A stretch of 64,000 nt of DNA from Roseicyclus sp. (GCA_018401965.1 JAGYJU010000009.1:1-64000), one strand, 5' to 3'; positions 19,323 through 31,421 are shown, counted from the stretch's first letter. Notes: generated from the sequence alone by a model not told the origin. Translations and numbers: made by a program.

Positions 19323-20447
19323 ATGCGCCGGTCCCTCTACGCCTCGACAGCGATCCACGCCGCGATCCTTTTGTGGGTCGCGTTCGGCGATGGGCTGTTC
19401 CGCGAGAGCGACCCGGTAGATTTCGAGATCACCGGCGTCACCATCTTGTCCACGGCGGAATTCGAGGCGCTGACCTCTGCGGTCGAGGCCTACCCCTGCC
19501 GCCGTGGCGACCACGCCAGAACCGCGCCCCGCCACGCCCGAACCGCCCCCGCCGCCGCCCGAACCAGAGCCGCAACCGACGCCCGAGCCGCAGCCCGAGG
19601 CCCCGCCCCTCGAACCTGCGCCCCAGCCTGAACCGACGCCGCCCGGCGATGTGACGGACACGATCGCGCCGCCCGCGCCCTTGTCCGGCGCGCCCGATCT
19701 GCCGCCCTCGACCCGGCCCACGCCGCGCGCTGCCGACCGCATCGCGCCCTTGCCCGCGCCTGCGCCCGAGGAAGACGTCGCCGTCGCCCCCGAGGCCGTG
19801 CAGGAAGCCGCCGAGCCCGCCCCTGCGGAGGTCGCGGTCGAGACCCAGCCCGAAGCCGCCCCCGAAGAAGCCACCACCGAGATCGTGACCGAGGCCGAGA
19901 CGCCATCGGGCGGCCCGCTCGGCCCCGTCGCCTCGATCCGCCCACCCACGCGGCCTAATCGGCCCGAGCCGCAGCAGGCCGCCGCCGCAGCTCCGGACCC
20001 GACGCCCACGCCACCCGCTCCGACCCCGGACCCCGCGCCCGCATCCGACCCGCTGGCCGATGCCATTGCCTCGGCCGTCGCAGATGCGGTCAGCGACCCG
20101 GCCCGCCCGCCCAGCCTTCTGGCCCGCCGTTGTCGGCCGGTGCGCGCGACGGGTTCCGCATCGCCGTTCAGACCTGCTGGAACATCGGATCGCTGTCCAC
20201 CGAGGCGCAGGGCACCACGGTGATCGTCGGCTTCGACATGAGCCGCGACGCGCGCCCCGTCGAAGGGTCGCTGCGTCTGGTGAGCTTCAGCGGTGGCAGC
20301 GAAGCGGCGGCGCAACAGGCCTTCGAGGCGGCACGCCGCGCCATCTTGCGCTGCGGCACGAACGGCTACGGCCTGCCGGTCGAAAGCTACGAGCATTGGC
20401 AGCAGGTCGAGATTTCCTTCAACCCCGACGGGATGCGCCTGAGATGA
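19323..20447 (+). CDS. tolA: Tol-Pal system protein TolA (two frameshifts)
   Basis: Spans the periplasm from the TolQR motor to Pal/TolB. It starts at ATG 19323 with a single membrane anchor (ASTAIHAAILLWVAFGDGLF). The long middle is Pro/Glu/Ala-rich, a natural spacer. The C-terminal domain III contains CWNIGSLSTEAQG and ends ISFNPDGMRLR, with two cysteines that probably pair. Frame changes lie near 19490 (an extra T) and 20118. Its TGA overlaps the next ATG. The spacer is Pro-rich instead of the long Ala-rich helix seen in E. coli. Confidence 0.85.
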
Positions 20448-20872
20448 TTGGTCCATTAGCCATCATGTTCAGCATGGTGCTGGCCACTTCTGCAACGGCT
20501 CCAGCCGAACTCGGCGAAATTCCGGGCCGTTGGGTATCAGTGCCCATGACACGGACCGTAGCACCAACGGGCGTTCCTCTGCTTGGTGGTGTATCCGCCT
20601 GTTGGAACATCGGCTCGCTCACGCCCGAAGCACAGGGCGTGAGCGTGGTCGTGGCCTTCGACATGACGTCCGACGGTCGCCCAGTAGAAGACACGCTGCG
20701 CCTGGTGTCCTTCGATGGAGGCAGTGAAACCGCTGCACAACAGGCGTATCAGGCAGCGCGCCGCGCAATCCTTCGTTGCGGTGCGAACGGCTACGATGTG
20801 TCGGCTCATCAAGGGCTCTGGCCACTAAGCATCGAGATCACATTCGATCCATCAGGGCCATCCGACCGATGA
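20444..20872 (+). CDS. Stand-alone secreted TolA domain III paralogue
   Basis: A 142-residue protein translationally coupled to tolA (ATGA overlap). A signal-peptide-like N-terminus (MIGPLAIMFSMVLATSATAP) is followed by a domain very close to the TolA C-terminal domain: from the CWNIGSL motif to NGY, 49 of 65 residues match TolA next door by hand count, including both cysteines and AARRAILRCG. It lacks the membrane anchor and spacer. Codon use is visibly less GC-rich at third positions than its neighbours. It probably sits free in the periplasm, where it could compete with or assist TolA. This role is inference; the duplication is plain. Confidence 0.75.
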   Translation: MIGPLAIMFSMVLATSATAPAELGEIPGRWVSVPMTRTVAPTGVPLLGGVSACWNIGSLTPEAQGVSVVVAFDMTSDGRPVEDTLRLVSFDGGSETAAQQAYQAARRAILRCGANGYDVSAHQGLWPLSIEITFDPSGPSDR

Positions 20873-20937
20873 CCCGGACCCGTTTTCCCCTTATCCTCTC
20901 ATCCGACAGCCGCCCCGCGCGGCAGGAGGCTTTACCC

Positions 20938-22290
20938 ATGCCGACCCTCATGCTGACGCGCCGTTCCCTTCTCCTGACCGGCTCCGCGCTGGCGGCCAGC
21001 CCGCTTTTGCCTGCTCGCGCCCGCGCGCAGACCGGGCCGCTCAGGATCGAGATCACCGAGGGTGTGATCGAACCGCTTCCTTTCGCCATTCCCAGCTTCA
21101 TCGCCCGCAACGGCGCTGCAGCGGATGCGGCGGCCGACATCACCCGCGTGATCGCCGCCGACCTGCGCGGCACGGGGCTGTTCCGGCAGATCCCCGACAC
21201 GGCACATATCTCGACCGTCACCAGCTTCGACGCGCCGATCCTTTACCCTGACTGGCAGGCGATCAACGCGCAGGCGCTGATCGTGGGCGAGGTCGAGGAA
21301 CAGCGGCGGCGCGTCTGATCGTGCGCTTCCGCCTGTTCGACGTGTTCAGCCAGCAGCCACTCGGCGAAGGTCTGCAATTCGTGGGCCCGCGCGACGGCTG
21401 GCGGCGGATGGCCCATAACGTCGCCGACCAGGTCTATGAGCGGATCACCGGCGAGAGCGGGCTATTTCGACACCCGCGTGGTCTTCGTGCATGAAGAAGG
21501 GCCGAAGAACGCCCGTCTCAAGCGGATCGCGCTGATGGATTACGATGGCGCGAACGTTCAGTTCCTGACCGACAGCCGCAACCTGGTGCTGGCGCCGCGC
21601 TTTAGCCCGACGGGCGACCGGATCATCTATACCAGCTATGAAACCGGCCAGCCGCGCGTCTACCTGATGGACATCGCCAACCTGACGCCGCGCCCGCTGG
21701 AGGCCGTGTCGGCAGGCAACATGACCTTTTCGCCGCGCTTCACCGCCGATGGCGGCAGCGTCGTGTTCTCGATGGAACAGGGCGGCAATTCCGACATCTA
21801 CCGCGTTGCGGTTGGGGGCGGCGCACGCACGCAGCTGACCAATGCGCCCTCGATCGAAACCGCGCCATCGTTTTCCCCCGACGGCAGCCAGATGGTTTTT
21901 GAATCCGACCGCACCGGCAGCCAACAGATCTATGTCATGCCCGCCGATGGCGGCGAGCCGCGCCGCATCAGCCAGGGCAGCGGGCGCTATGGCACACCGG
22001 TCTGGTCGCCGCGTGGCGACTACATCGCCTTCACCAAGCAGGAGGCCGGGCGGTTTCACATTGGCGTGATGCGCACCAACGGATCGGAGGAGCGGCTGTT
22101 GACCGCGTCCTTCCTGGATGAAGGCCCGACCTGGGCGCCCAATGGCCGCGTGTTGATGTTCACCCGCGAAACCGCAGGCACAGATGGTGCCCCGGCGGTC
22201 TATTCGGTCGATATCTCGGGGCGCAACCTGCAACGCGTGGCCACGCCCGGCATGGCATCCGATCCATCCTGGTCGCCACGTCTGCCCTGA
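20938..22290 (+). CDS. tolB: Tol-Pal system beta-propeller protein TolB (two frameshifts)
   Basis: Periplasmic beta-propeller that binds Pal and TolA. It starts at ATG 20938 behind AGGAGG. The signal peptide carries a twin-arginine pattern ([19 protein letters not shown], then ARARAQ), suggesting Tat export. The N-terminal domain runs to VGEVEEQ, then the frame changes near 21310 and again near 21460 (an extra G). The propeller repeats are clear: [40 protein letters not shown] and [20 protein letters not shown]. As TolB is conserved and the operon is otherwise complete, the breaks are probably base errors. Confidence 0.88.
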
Positions 22291-22365
22291 CCGATCCCCA
22301 TCCCCGCATGGACGCAGCCCCAAGGCCCATGCTATGTTGAAAAAAAGAACAAGGAGCCGAGCATC

Positions 22366-22873
22366 ATGACACTTCGTTTCCGCGCCTCTGCGCTTATCCT
22401 GTCGGCGGCGCTGGCGCTGTCTGCCTGTGCCCAGGGCGGGCTTTCGGGCGACGACACCGGTGGCTTCAACGGGCAGGGCGGCGCCGGGTCCGCATCCGAC
22501 CCGACCAGCATCGCCTTTTTCACCCAGTCGGTCGGTGACCGGGTGCTGTTCGCGGTGGATCAATCCACCCTCGGCATCGAGGCGCAATCGATCCTGACCG
22601 CACAGGCACAGTGGTTGATGACCAACACCGAATACCGCGTCCTGATCGAAGGCCATGCAGACGAACAGGGCACGCGGGAATACAACCTTGCCCTTGGTGC
22701 GCGCCGCGCCTCGGCCGTGCGTGATTTCCTCGTGTCGCAAGGCGTGCCCGACAGCCGCCTGTCGACGGTCAGCTATGGCAAGGAACGCCCGATCGAGATT
22801 TGCTCGAACGAGAGCCTGCTATGCCCAGAACCGGCGCGCCGTGACGGTCGTGTCCTTCGGGGCGGGGGTCTGA
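22366..22873 (+). CDS. pal: Peptidoglycan-associated lipoprotein Pal (frameshifted)
   Basis: Outer-membrane lipoprotein that anchors to peptidoglycan through an OmpA-like domain. The lipobox LALSAC gives cysteine near residue 23. The peptidoglycan-binding motif is YRVLIEGHADEQGTREYNLA, then LGARRASAVRDFLVSQGVP. One extra C near 22816 breaks the C-terminus; corrected, it ends CYAQNRRAVTVVSFGAGV and is 168 residues. A 75-base gap after tolB holds AAGGAG before the ATG. Confidence 0.92.
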
Positions 22874-22876
22874 CCC

Positions 22877-23724
22877 ATGCGCGGTGCGCTGGCTTTCGGC
22901 CCGGTTCTGACGCTGTGCCTGGTCCTGGCTGCGCCCATGGCCGTGGCGCAGGACCGGACACAGACCCTTGCCGATATCCGGCAGGAACTGTCGGTGCTGT
23001 TTGTCGAAATCCAGCGCCTGCGCGGCGAATTGAACACCACGGGTGGCGCGCAAGGGTCGGGCGGGGCGGGCACGGTTCTGACCCGTGTCGATGCGATCGA
23101 GGCCGAATTGCGCCGCCTGACCGGCCTGACCGAAGAGTTGCAGATCCGCGTCGACCGTGTCGTGACCGATGGCACCAACCGCATCGGCGACCTGGAATTC
23201 CGCTTGTGCGAACTGGAACCTGACTGCGATATCGGATCCTTGGGCGATACGCCCAGCCTTGGCGGCGTCACGGTCCAGCAGGGCGCGGGCACGCTTGGGC
23301 CGGTGGCCCCGGCCCAGCCGGGCGGCACCAACCTGGCGGTGGCCGAACAAAGCGATTTCGACCGCGCCCGCACCGCCTATGAGGCCGGCGATTTCGCGGT
23401 GGCGGCGGGGCTGTTCGAAACCTTCACCCAGACCTATCCCGGCGGCCCCATGTCGGCCGAGGCGCATTTCCTGCGCGGCCAATCCGAAGCCCAACAGGGC
23501 GGCTGGAGCCGCGCGGCCCGCGCCTTTCTGGATGCCTTCACCGCCAACCCCGAAGGCCCGCGCGCGCCTGCCGCCCTGTTCCAACTGGGCAGCGCGCTTG
23601 GCCAGCTTGGCCAGACCGACGAGGCCTGCCTGACCTTGGGCGAGGTCAGCCTGCGCTATCCCGGCGACATGGCGCGCCCGCGGTCAGGCAGCAGACCGCG
23701 CGCCTCAACCTCGGCTGTTCGTGA
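22877..23724 (+). CDS. cpoB: Cell division coordinator CpoB/YbgF (frameshifted)
   Basis: Periplasmic TPR protein that links Tol-Pal to peptidoglycan synthesis. A signal peptide (LVLAAPMAVAQ) is followed by a coiled-coil region (IRQELSVLFVEIQRLRGELN) and a C-terminal TPR domain (ARTAYEAGDFAVAAGLFETF and GPRAPAALFQLGSALGQLGQ). One missing base near 23685 shifts the frame; corrected, it ends QTARLNLGCS at a TGA that overlaps the tilS GTG. Corrected length is 282 residues. Confidence 0.88.
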
Positions 23725-25019
23725 TCGCACAAGACAGTCTTGTGGCACGATTTGCCGCGCGCATGGGCACGCTGCTTGGGCCCGATTTCCCTGACCATGT
23801 CGCCTTGGCCGTGTCGGGCGGCGGCGACAGCATGGCGATGCTGGCGCTGACCCATGATTGGGCGCGGGTCATGGGCCTGCGGGTGTCGGTCGTGACAATC
23901 GATCACGGGCTGCGCGCCGCCAGCGCGGAAGAAGCGGCGATGGTGGGCCGCGAATGTGCGGCGCTCGGGCACCCGCACAGCATCTTGCGCTGGCAGTGGG
24001 ACGGCACGGGAAACCTGCAAGATGCCGCCCGCGACGCGCGGCTGCGCCTGATCGCAGATTGGCGCGGCGCGATCGAGCATGTGCTTTTTGCCCATACCCG
24101 CGACGATCAGGCCGAAACGGTGGTGATGCGGTTGGCGCGCGGGTCGGGGAGTTGAGGGCTGGCGGGCGATGTCGGACGGTGCACCGGGTTCCGCTGGGGA
24201 CAGGGTTTTGGCAAATCCGGCCTCTCTTGACCGAAACGCGCGCCGATCTGCGCCATTACGCCGATACCCTGCGCCTACCCTATGTCGATGATCCGTCGAA
24301 TGACGATCCGCGCTATGACCGGGTGCGGGCGCGCCGCGCTTTGGCGGTGTTGGGCGATCTTGGCCTGGACGCCGCGACGCTGGCGGCTACCGGCGGCGCG
24401 TATGGCGTCGGGCGCGCGACAGCGCTTGCGGCCCGCGCGGCGTCCGTCGCGGCGCGAGTGATCAGGCGCGACCATGCCGCGACGGGTCGACCTGGTGCTG
24501 GACCGTGACGCCTTGGCGGGGCGTGGAGCGCGACACCCAGTTGCGCTTTGCTGGCCGCCGCGCCTGCAATGGGTCAGCGGCGCGGTCTACCGCCCCCGCG
24601 CCCAGCGCGCTTGGAGGCGCTGCTTGGACCGGGTGCCGGGCGGGGCGGGCGGCACGCCCGTCAGGGGGCGCAGGTCTGCCGTCGCGGGCCGACCGCATCC
24701 GGATGTTTCGAGAATACGAGGCCGTGCGCGACGACTGTACGGTCGCCGGGCGGCGATACTTGTGGGATGGGCGCTGGCGGGTCGGTCGGAGTGCTGTTCA
24801 AGGGCTGGTGGTACGGGCGCTTGGGCCTGCGGGCTGGGCGCGGATCCCTGCGAAATCCGCACCATGCGCCCCCATTCGAGGTCGCGCTATGCGCTGCCTG
24901 CGGTGTTCGATCGGCGAGCTGCCTTGTCGCCTGCGCAGCACTCGCCCTTGGTCCGGCCCATGAGGCCGTATTGCAGCCGCTCGGCTGCATCATTTGTCGC
25001 ATTCCTGCAATTGCGTTGA
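23721..25019 (+). CDS. tilS: tRNA(Ile)-lysidine synthetase TilS (several frameshifts)
   Basis: Adds lysine to C34 of tRNA-Ile(CAU), an essential decoding step. It starts at GTG 23721 overlapping the cpoB stop. The PP-loop is VALAVSGGGDSMAMLALTHD. Then come VVTIDHGLRAASAEEAAMVG and FAHTRDDQAETVVMRLARGS. After a frame change near 24150 comes RPLLTETRADLRHYADTLRL, then PYVDDPSNDDPRYDRVRARR. Beyond about 24480 the sequence is scattered over three frames. The exact stop is uncertain: 25019 in one frame, 25045 in another. As tilS is essential, the breaks are probably base errors. Confidence 0.8.
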
Positions 25020-25098
25020 ACTCCGCGCCCGAGCGCTTATCTTAGCATTAACCGCAGGCCGCCTAGCGCTGCCTGAAATTCCCTGAAGGAGATCAGCC

Positions 25099-27018
<1,920 letters not shown>

Positions 27019-27053
27019 GCGCGGTCAGCAGAACGGACGACGGAAACACAAAA

Positions 27054-27081
27054 CCCCCGGCATCACGCCGGGGGTTCTTTT
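27054..27081 (+). terminator. Intrinsic terminator after ftsH
   Basis: CCCCCGGC-ATCAC-GCCGGGGG forms an 8-bp perfect stem followed by TTCTTTT. AAAA flanks the other side, so it may also end the convergent coiled-coil gene at 27099. Confidence 0.88.
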
Positions 27082-27098
27082 CTGGTTGAACGTGATGT

Positions 27099-27392
27099 TC
27101 AGGATTTCTGGTAATGGCTGCGCGCCTTGTCGATCCCGTCGGCCAGTGCGCGGCGCGCCGTCTCGAACCCGTCCTTCAGGTCGGACCATGCCTCGCCGCT
27201 GGCGCCGCGCAGGCGCTCAAGCTCGGCTTGAGCCGTGTCACGCTGCGCCTTCAGATCCTCGATGCGGCGCGCCAGTTCCGCCTTGCCCTCGCTTTGACTG
27301 GCATCCACTTCGGCGCGAAGCTTGGTGATCTCGGCGTTGAGCCGGTCCAACTGGGCCTTCGCCTCGGCGATATAGGTGTCTTGAGTGGCCAT
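27099..27392 (-). CDS. Small coiled-coil protein A
   Basis: A 97-residue, highly charged helical protein. From ATG 27392 it reads MATQDTYIAEAKAQLDRLNA, with continuous heptads (LARRIEDLKAQRDTAQAELE) through to HYQKS. It has no signal peptide or membrane segment. It matches the layout of small coiled-coil stress-type proteins (the sll1863-like family), but I hold that loosely. The next gene upstream on the same strand encodes a protein of identical length that aligns without gaps, including AKAQ at residues 11-14 in both. Confidence 0.7.
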   Translation of the reverse strand: MATQDTYIAEAKAQLDRLNAEITKLRAEVDASQSEGKAELARRIEDLKAQRDTAQAELERLRGASGEAWSDLKDGFETARRALADGIDKARSHYQKS

Positions 27393-27509
27393 CTTGTCCT
27401 CCTGTTTTCCGTTTCGGACAGTTTCGACCTATGGACCCTGTCCGGACGAAAAAGGGGCGGGCTGCCTGCGGCTGCCAACCCCCTGACATCATGCATGGAA
27501 AAATGCGCT

Positions 27510-27803
27510 TTAGTGGCCCATGAACTTCTTGCGCGCGGCTTCCAAGGATTTCTCCATGTCTTTCCAGGCGTCTTGCATGGTGGCCTGGATCTCTTTCATG
27601 GCCTCCATATTCGCGCGGCCAAGCTCTTCCATGTGCTTTTGCATGTGATCGCGCTGTTCTTGCAGCGAGGCCATCTGCTTTTGCATCTGCTCCTGCCCTT
27701 TGCCGCCAGCCTCGGTCATCTTTGCCTGCATCTTTTTCATTTCTTCGGTCCAGGTGTCCATCTGAGCCTTGGCCTGGGCCATGAAATCGGTCTTTTCGGG
27801 CAT
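27510..27803 (-). CDS. Small coiled-coil protein B, paralogue of A
   Basis: A 97-residue charged, Met-rich coiled coil from ATG 27803, which has GGAG upstream; the frame is open further to 27881 but without a better start. It begins MPEKTDFMAQAKAQMDTWTE, with the core MQKQMASLQEQRDHMQKHME. It aligns end to end with protein A at the same register (AKAQxD; LxxQRD), so the pair looks like a tandem duplication. Its Met content (more than ten) is notable. No function is known. Confidence 0.7.
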   Translation of the reverse strand: MPEKTDFMAQAKAQMDTWTEEMKKMQAKMTEAGGKGQEQMQKQMASLQEQRDHMQKHMEELGRANMEAMKEIQATMQDAWKDMEKSLEAARKKFMGH

Positions 27804-27928
27804 GCTTAGGAGTCTCCGGTTCAAGGTGATGGCGGAGGCTACCACGGAACGACGAGGTTGTGCAGCTTTTGGGTTGCGCAACCACCATCCCGCGCGTCAC
27901 ATCGCCTGAAATTTGACAGGAGCGGATC

Positions 27929-28537
27929 ATGCCTGCCCTCATTCCAACCGCCTTTACCGCGCGGGTCACCTGGCTTGGCCACAACCCGGACCGGGACGCC
28001 GCGTTGGAAACCTGCGCCCTGACCCGGATGGAGTTGAGCTTTGCGGGCCATACCGGCGAAAGCCGGGCCGGGTTGACGCGCCCGTCGGACAGCCGGGTGC
28101 TGGCGCAATACAGCTGCGGCACGCCGATCCGCAACACCCGGCAACTCTCGATCCTGTCGGCCGAGGATCTGGCGGCGATTGCGGCGGGGATGGGTCTCGA
28201 CGCGCTCGATCCCGCGTTGGTCGGCGCCTCCATGGTGATCGAGGGTATTCCCGATTTCAGCCTCGTGCCGCCCTCGTCGCGCCTGCAGGACGAGGACAGC
28301 GGCACGACCCTGACCATCGATATGGAAAACCGCCCCTGCCAATTGCCCGCCAAACCGATCGAGGCGCGACACCCCGGCTTTGGCAAGGCGTTCAAGCGTG
28401 CGGCCGCAGGGCGGCGCGGCGTCACCGCCTGGGTTGAGCGCGAAGGCACGATCATGCATGGCGCGACGCTGCGCCTGCATATCCCCGACCAGCCGGTCTG
28501 GTCGCATCTGGAGGCTGCCCGCGCCGGTGCGCGGTAG
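27929..28537 (+). CDS. MOSC domain-containing protein
   Basis: A 202-residue protein resembling MOSC (molybdenum cofactor sulfurase C-terminal) domains, which handle sulfur or pyridoxamine adducts and relate to the Moco sulfurtransferase fold. Features: N-terminal FTARVTWLGHNPDRD, the PSDSRVLAQYSCGTPIRNTR region with a cysteine, then MVIEGIPDFSLVPPSSRLQ and the C-terminal ARHPGFGKAFKRAAAGRRG. The conserved MOSC cysteine could be the second one (NRPCQLP near residue 136). It starts at ATG 27929 with GGAG upstream. Confidence 0.8.
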   Translation: MPALIPTAFTARVTWLGHNPDRDAALETCALTRMELSFAGHTGESRAGLTRPSDSRVLAQYSCGTPIRNTRQLSILSAEDLAAIAAGMGLDALDPALVGASMVIEGIPDFSLVPPSSRLQDEDSGTTLTIDMENRPCQLPAKPIEARHPGFGKAFKRAAAGRRGVTAWVEREGTIMHGATLRLHIPDQPVWSHLEAARAGAR

Positions 28538-28673
28538 CGTCTCGTGTCCGATCGGAAACGCGCCGTGACGACAAGACCCGCGAATGTGTCGCAATCCGGC
28601 CTCACAGCGTTAGCGCCGCCCGCTATAGCGGGGGCAACGATCATGCCTGCAAGGCAAAGGGAGCCCGCCGAAC

Positions 28674-30350
28674 ATGGCCTTCAAGACCGACATCGAAATC
28701 GCGCGCGCGGCGCAGAAGAAACCGATCCAGGAGATCGGGGCCAGCTGGGCATCCCGACCGAGGCGCTGCTGCCTTACGGCCATGACAAGGCCAAGGTGGG
28801 ACAAGAGTTCATCACCAGCCTCAAGGACCGGCCCGATGGCAAGCTGATCTTGGTGACCGCGATCAACCCCACCCCTGCGGGCGAGGGCAAGACCACGACC
28901 ACCGTGGGCCTGGGCGACGGGTTGAACCGGATCGGGAAAAAGGCCGCGGTCTGCATTCGCGAGGCAAGCCTTGGCCCGAATTTCGGGATGAAGGGTGGGG
29001 CCGCGGGCGGCGGTTATGCGCAGGTCGTGCCGATGGAGGATATGAACCTTCATTTCACCGGCGATTTCCACGCCATCACCAGCGCGCATAACCTTCTGTC
29101 GGCAATGATCGACAACCACATCTACTGGGGCAACACGCTTGGCATCGACGAACGCCGCGTCGACCTGGCGCCGCGTCATGGACATGAACGACCGCGCGCT
29201 GCGCGATGTCGTGGTGTCGCTTGGGGGTGTCGCGAACGGCTTTCCCCGCCAGACCGGGTTCGATATCACGGTCGCCTCCGAGGTCATGGCGATCTTGTGC
29301 TTGGCCTCCGATCTGGCCGATCTGGAACGGCGGCTGGGCGACATGATCGTGGCCTATACCCGTGACAAGACCCCGATCTATTGCCGCGATATCAAGGCCG
29401 ATGGCGCGATGACGGTGCTCTTGAAGGATGCGATGCAACCCAATCTGGTGCAGACGCTGGAAAACAACCCGGCCTTTGTTCATGGCGGACCCTTTGCCAA
29501 TATCGCGCATGGCTGCAACTCGGTCATCGCCACACGGACGGCGCTCAAGCTGGCCGATTACGTGGTGACGGAGGCCGGTTTCGGCGCCGATCTGGGGGCC
29601 GAGAAGTTCATGAACATCAAGTGCCGCAAGGCGGGGCTTTCGCCCGCGGCGGTGGTGATCGTGGCCACCGTGCGGGCGATGAAGATGAACGGCGGTGTGG
29701 CCAAGGCGGATCTGGGCGTGGAAAACGTGGCGGCGGTCAAGGCGGGCTGCGCCAACCTGGGGCGCCACATCGAGAACGTGGCGGGCTTCGGAGTGCCGGT
29801 CGTGGTCGGCATCAACCATTTTGCAGGCGACACCGAGGCCGAGATTGCGGCGGTGAAGAACTATGTGGCAGCGCTTGGGTCCGAGGCGATCCTGTGCCGT
29901 CACTGGGCCGAGGGGGGCGCGGGGATCGAGGATCTGGCGCGCCGGGTGGCGGAGCTGGCCGATGGCGGCAGCGCGGAGTTCAAGACGCTTTACCCCGACG
30001 AGATGGGCTTGATGGAGAAGATCGAGACGATCGCCACGCGCATCTACCGCGCCGGCTCGGTCACGGCGGATGCAGGGGTGCGTGCGCAGCTCAAGGCCTG
30101 GGAAGAGGCGGGGTATGGGCATCTGCCGGTCTGCATGGCCAAGACGCAGTATTCCTTTTCCACCGATCCCAATCTTCGCGGCGCGCCCGAGGGCCATGTG
30201 ATCCCCGTGCGCGAGGTGCGGCTGTCGGCGGGGGCGGGTTTCGTCGTGGCGATCTGCGGCGAGATCATGACCATGCCGGGCTTGCCGCGAGTGCCTACCT
30301 CGGAAACCATCCGCCTGAACGAGGCGGGGTTGATCGAGGGCCTGTTCTGA
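28674..30350 (+). CDS. fhs: Formate-tetrahydrofolate ligase (two frameshifts)
   Basis: ATP-dependent formation of 10-formyl-THF from formate and THF. It starts at ATG 28674 ([20 protein letters not shown]). A missing base near 28740 shifts the frame to [19 protein letters not shown]. The ATP loop is [19 protein letters not shown]. An extra base near 29160 moves to [20 protein letters not shown]. It continues intact to [15 protein letters not shown]. The two indels cancel, giving 558 residues, the normal length. folD follows in the same direction, making a one-carbon module. Confidence 0.92.
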
Positions 30351-30361
30351 GGGCAAAGGGG

Positions 30362-30415
30362 GCGCGGGGGCAGGGCATCGAACCCTGCCCCCGCGCGGTC
30401 CGCCCTTGGGGGCGG
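30362..30415 (+). other. Strong hairpins between fhs and folD
   Basis: GCGCGGGGGCAGGG (30362-30375) pairs perfectly with CCCTGCCCCCGCGC (30383-30396), a 14-bp stem with a 7-base loop. A second hairpin, CCGCCC-TTGG-GGGCGG, follows at 30400-30415. No T-tract follows directly. They lie 12 bases after the fhs stop and belong to the same kind of hairpin-plus-tail element as 11003-11125. Confidence 0.6.
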
Positions 30416-30462
30416 CCCGGGCGCCCCGACCTGCCCTGATGCGGGTGTTGAACTGCAGGCTT

Positions 30463-30485
30463 GCATATTTTTGGAAAGATGAAGG
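30463..30485 (+). repeat. Intergenic repeat tail, copy 2
   Basis: A 23-base stretch from GCATATTT to GATGAAGG that matches 11103-11125 at 19 of 23 positions. Here it ends eight bases before the folD start, and its AAGG serves as the ribosome-binding site. Confidence 0.5.
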
Positions 30486-30492
30486 ACAAGAC

Positions 30493-31391
30493 ATGGCCGC
30501 CATGATCATCGACGGAAAGGTCTCTGCAGCAAAGGTGCGGGGCCAGGTGGCGGACAAGGTTGCGGCGCTGAAGGCGGGGCACGGCATCGTGCCGGGACTG
30601 GCCGTGGTGCTGGTGGGCGAGGATCCGGCGAGCCGGGTCTATGTGAAGAACAAGGGTGTGCAGACCCTTGAGGCGGGGATGGCGAGTTTCGAGTACAAGC
30701 TTGAGGCCGCGACGCCCGAGGCGGAGATCCTGGCGCTGGTGGCGCGGCTCAATGCCGATCCCGCGGTGCATGGCATTCTCGTGCAACTACCGCTGCCTGC
30801 GCATGTCGATGCAGCATCGGTCATCAACGCGATCCATCCGGCCAAGGATGTGGACGGGTTCCATATCTCCAATGTCGGGCTGCTGGCGACCGGGCAGAAG
30901 GCACTGGTCCCCTGCACACCCTTGGGCTGCCTGATGATGCTGCGCGATCATCACGGCGACCTCGCGGGGATGGAGGCGGTGGTGGTGGGGCGCTCCAACA
31001 TCGTGGGCAAGCCGATGGCGCAATTGCTGCTGGGGGATAGTTGCACGGTGACCTTGGCCCATAGCAGGACGCAAGATCTGGGCGAGGTGTGCCGGCGCGC
31101 CGATATTCTGGTGGCGGCCGTAGGCAGGCCCGAGATGATTCGCGGCGATTGGGTCAAGCAAGGCGCGACGGTGATCGATGTCGGCATCAACCGCGTGCCG
31201 AGCCTTGAGGATGCGGGCAAGACGCGGCTGGTGGGAGATTGTCATTTCGACAGCTGTGTCGAGGTCGCGGGTGCGATCACGCCAGTTCCGGGGGCGTGGG
31301 GCCGATGACCATCGCCTGTCTGCTCGCCAACACGCTGACGGCCTGCTGCCGCGCCCATGGCTTGCCCGAACCCGACGGGCTCACCGCCTGA
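30493..31391 (+). CDS. folD: Methylene-THF dehydrogenase/cyclohydrolase FolD (frameshifted)
   Basis: Bifunctional enzyme interconverting 5,10-methylene-, methenyl- and 10-formyl-THF with NADP. ATG 30493 lies behind AAGG and reads [20 protein letters not shown]. The FolD signatures are [20 protein letters not shown] and [11 protein letters not shown], then the nucleotide-binding [20 protein letters not shown]. As written it ends at 31308 in GAWGR. Restoring one base near 31288 gives [20 protein letters not shown] and a stop at 31391 (299 residues). Confidence 0.92.
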
Positions 31392-31421
31392 ACGCACCAA
31401 CGAGCGCGCGTCAGGCGGGGA

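Noticed and set aside
19490..20120. Low-complexity Pro/Glu/Ala region of tolA as a separate gene
   Set aside because: It is the natural periplasmic spacer of TolA, joined to the anchor and domain III by one-base frame corrections on each side.
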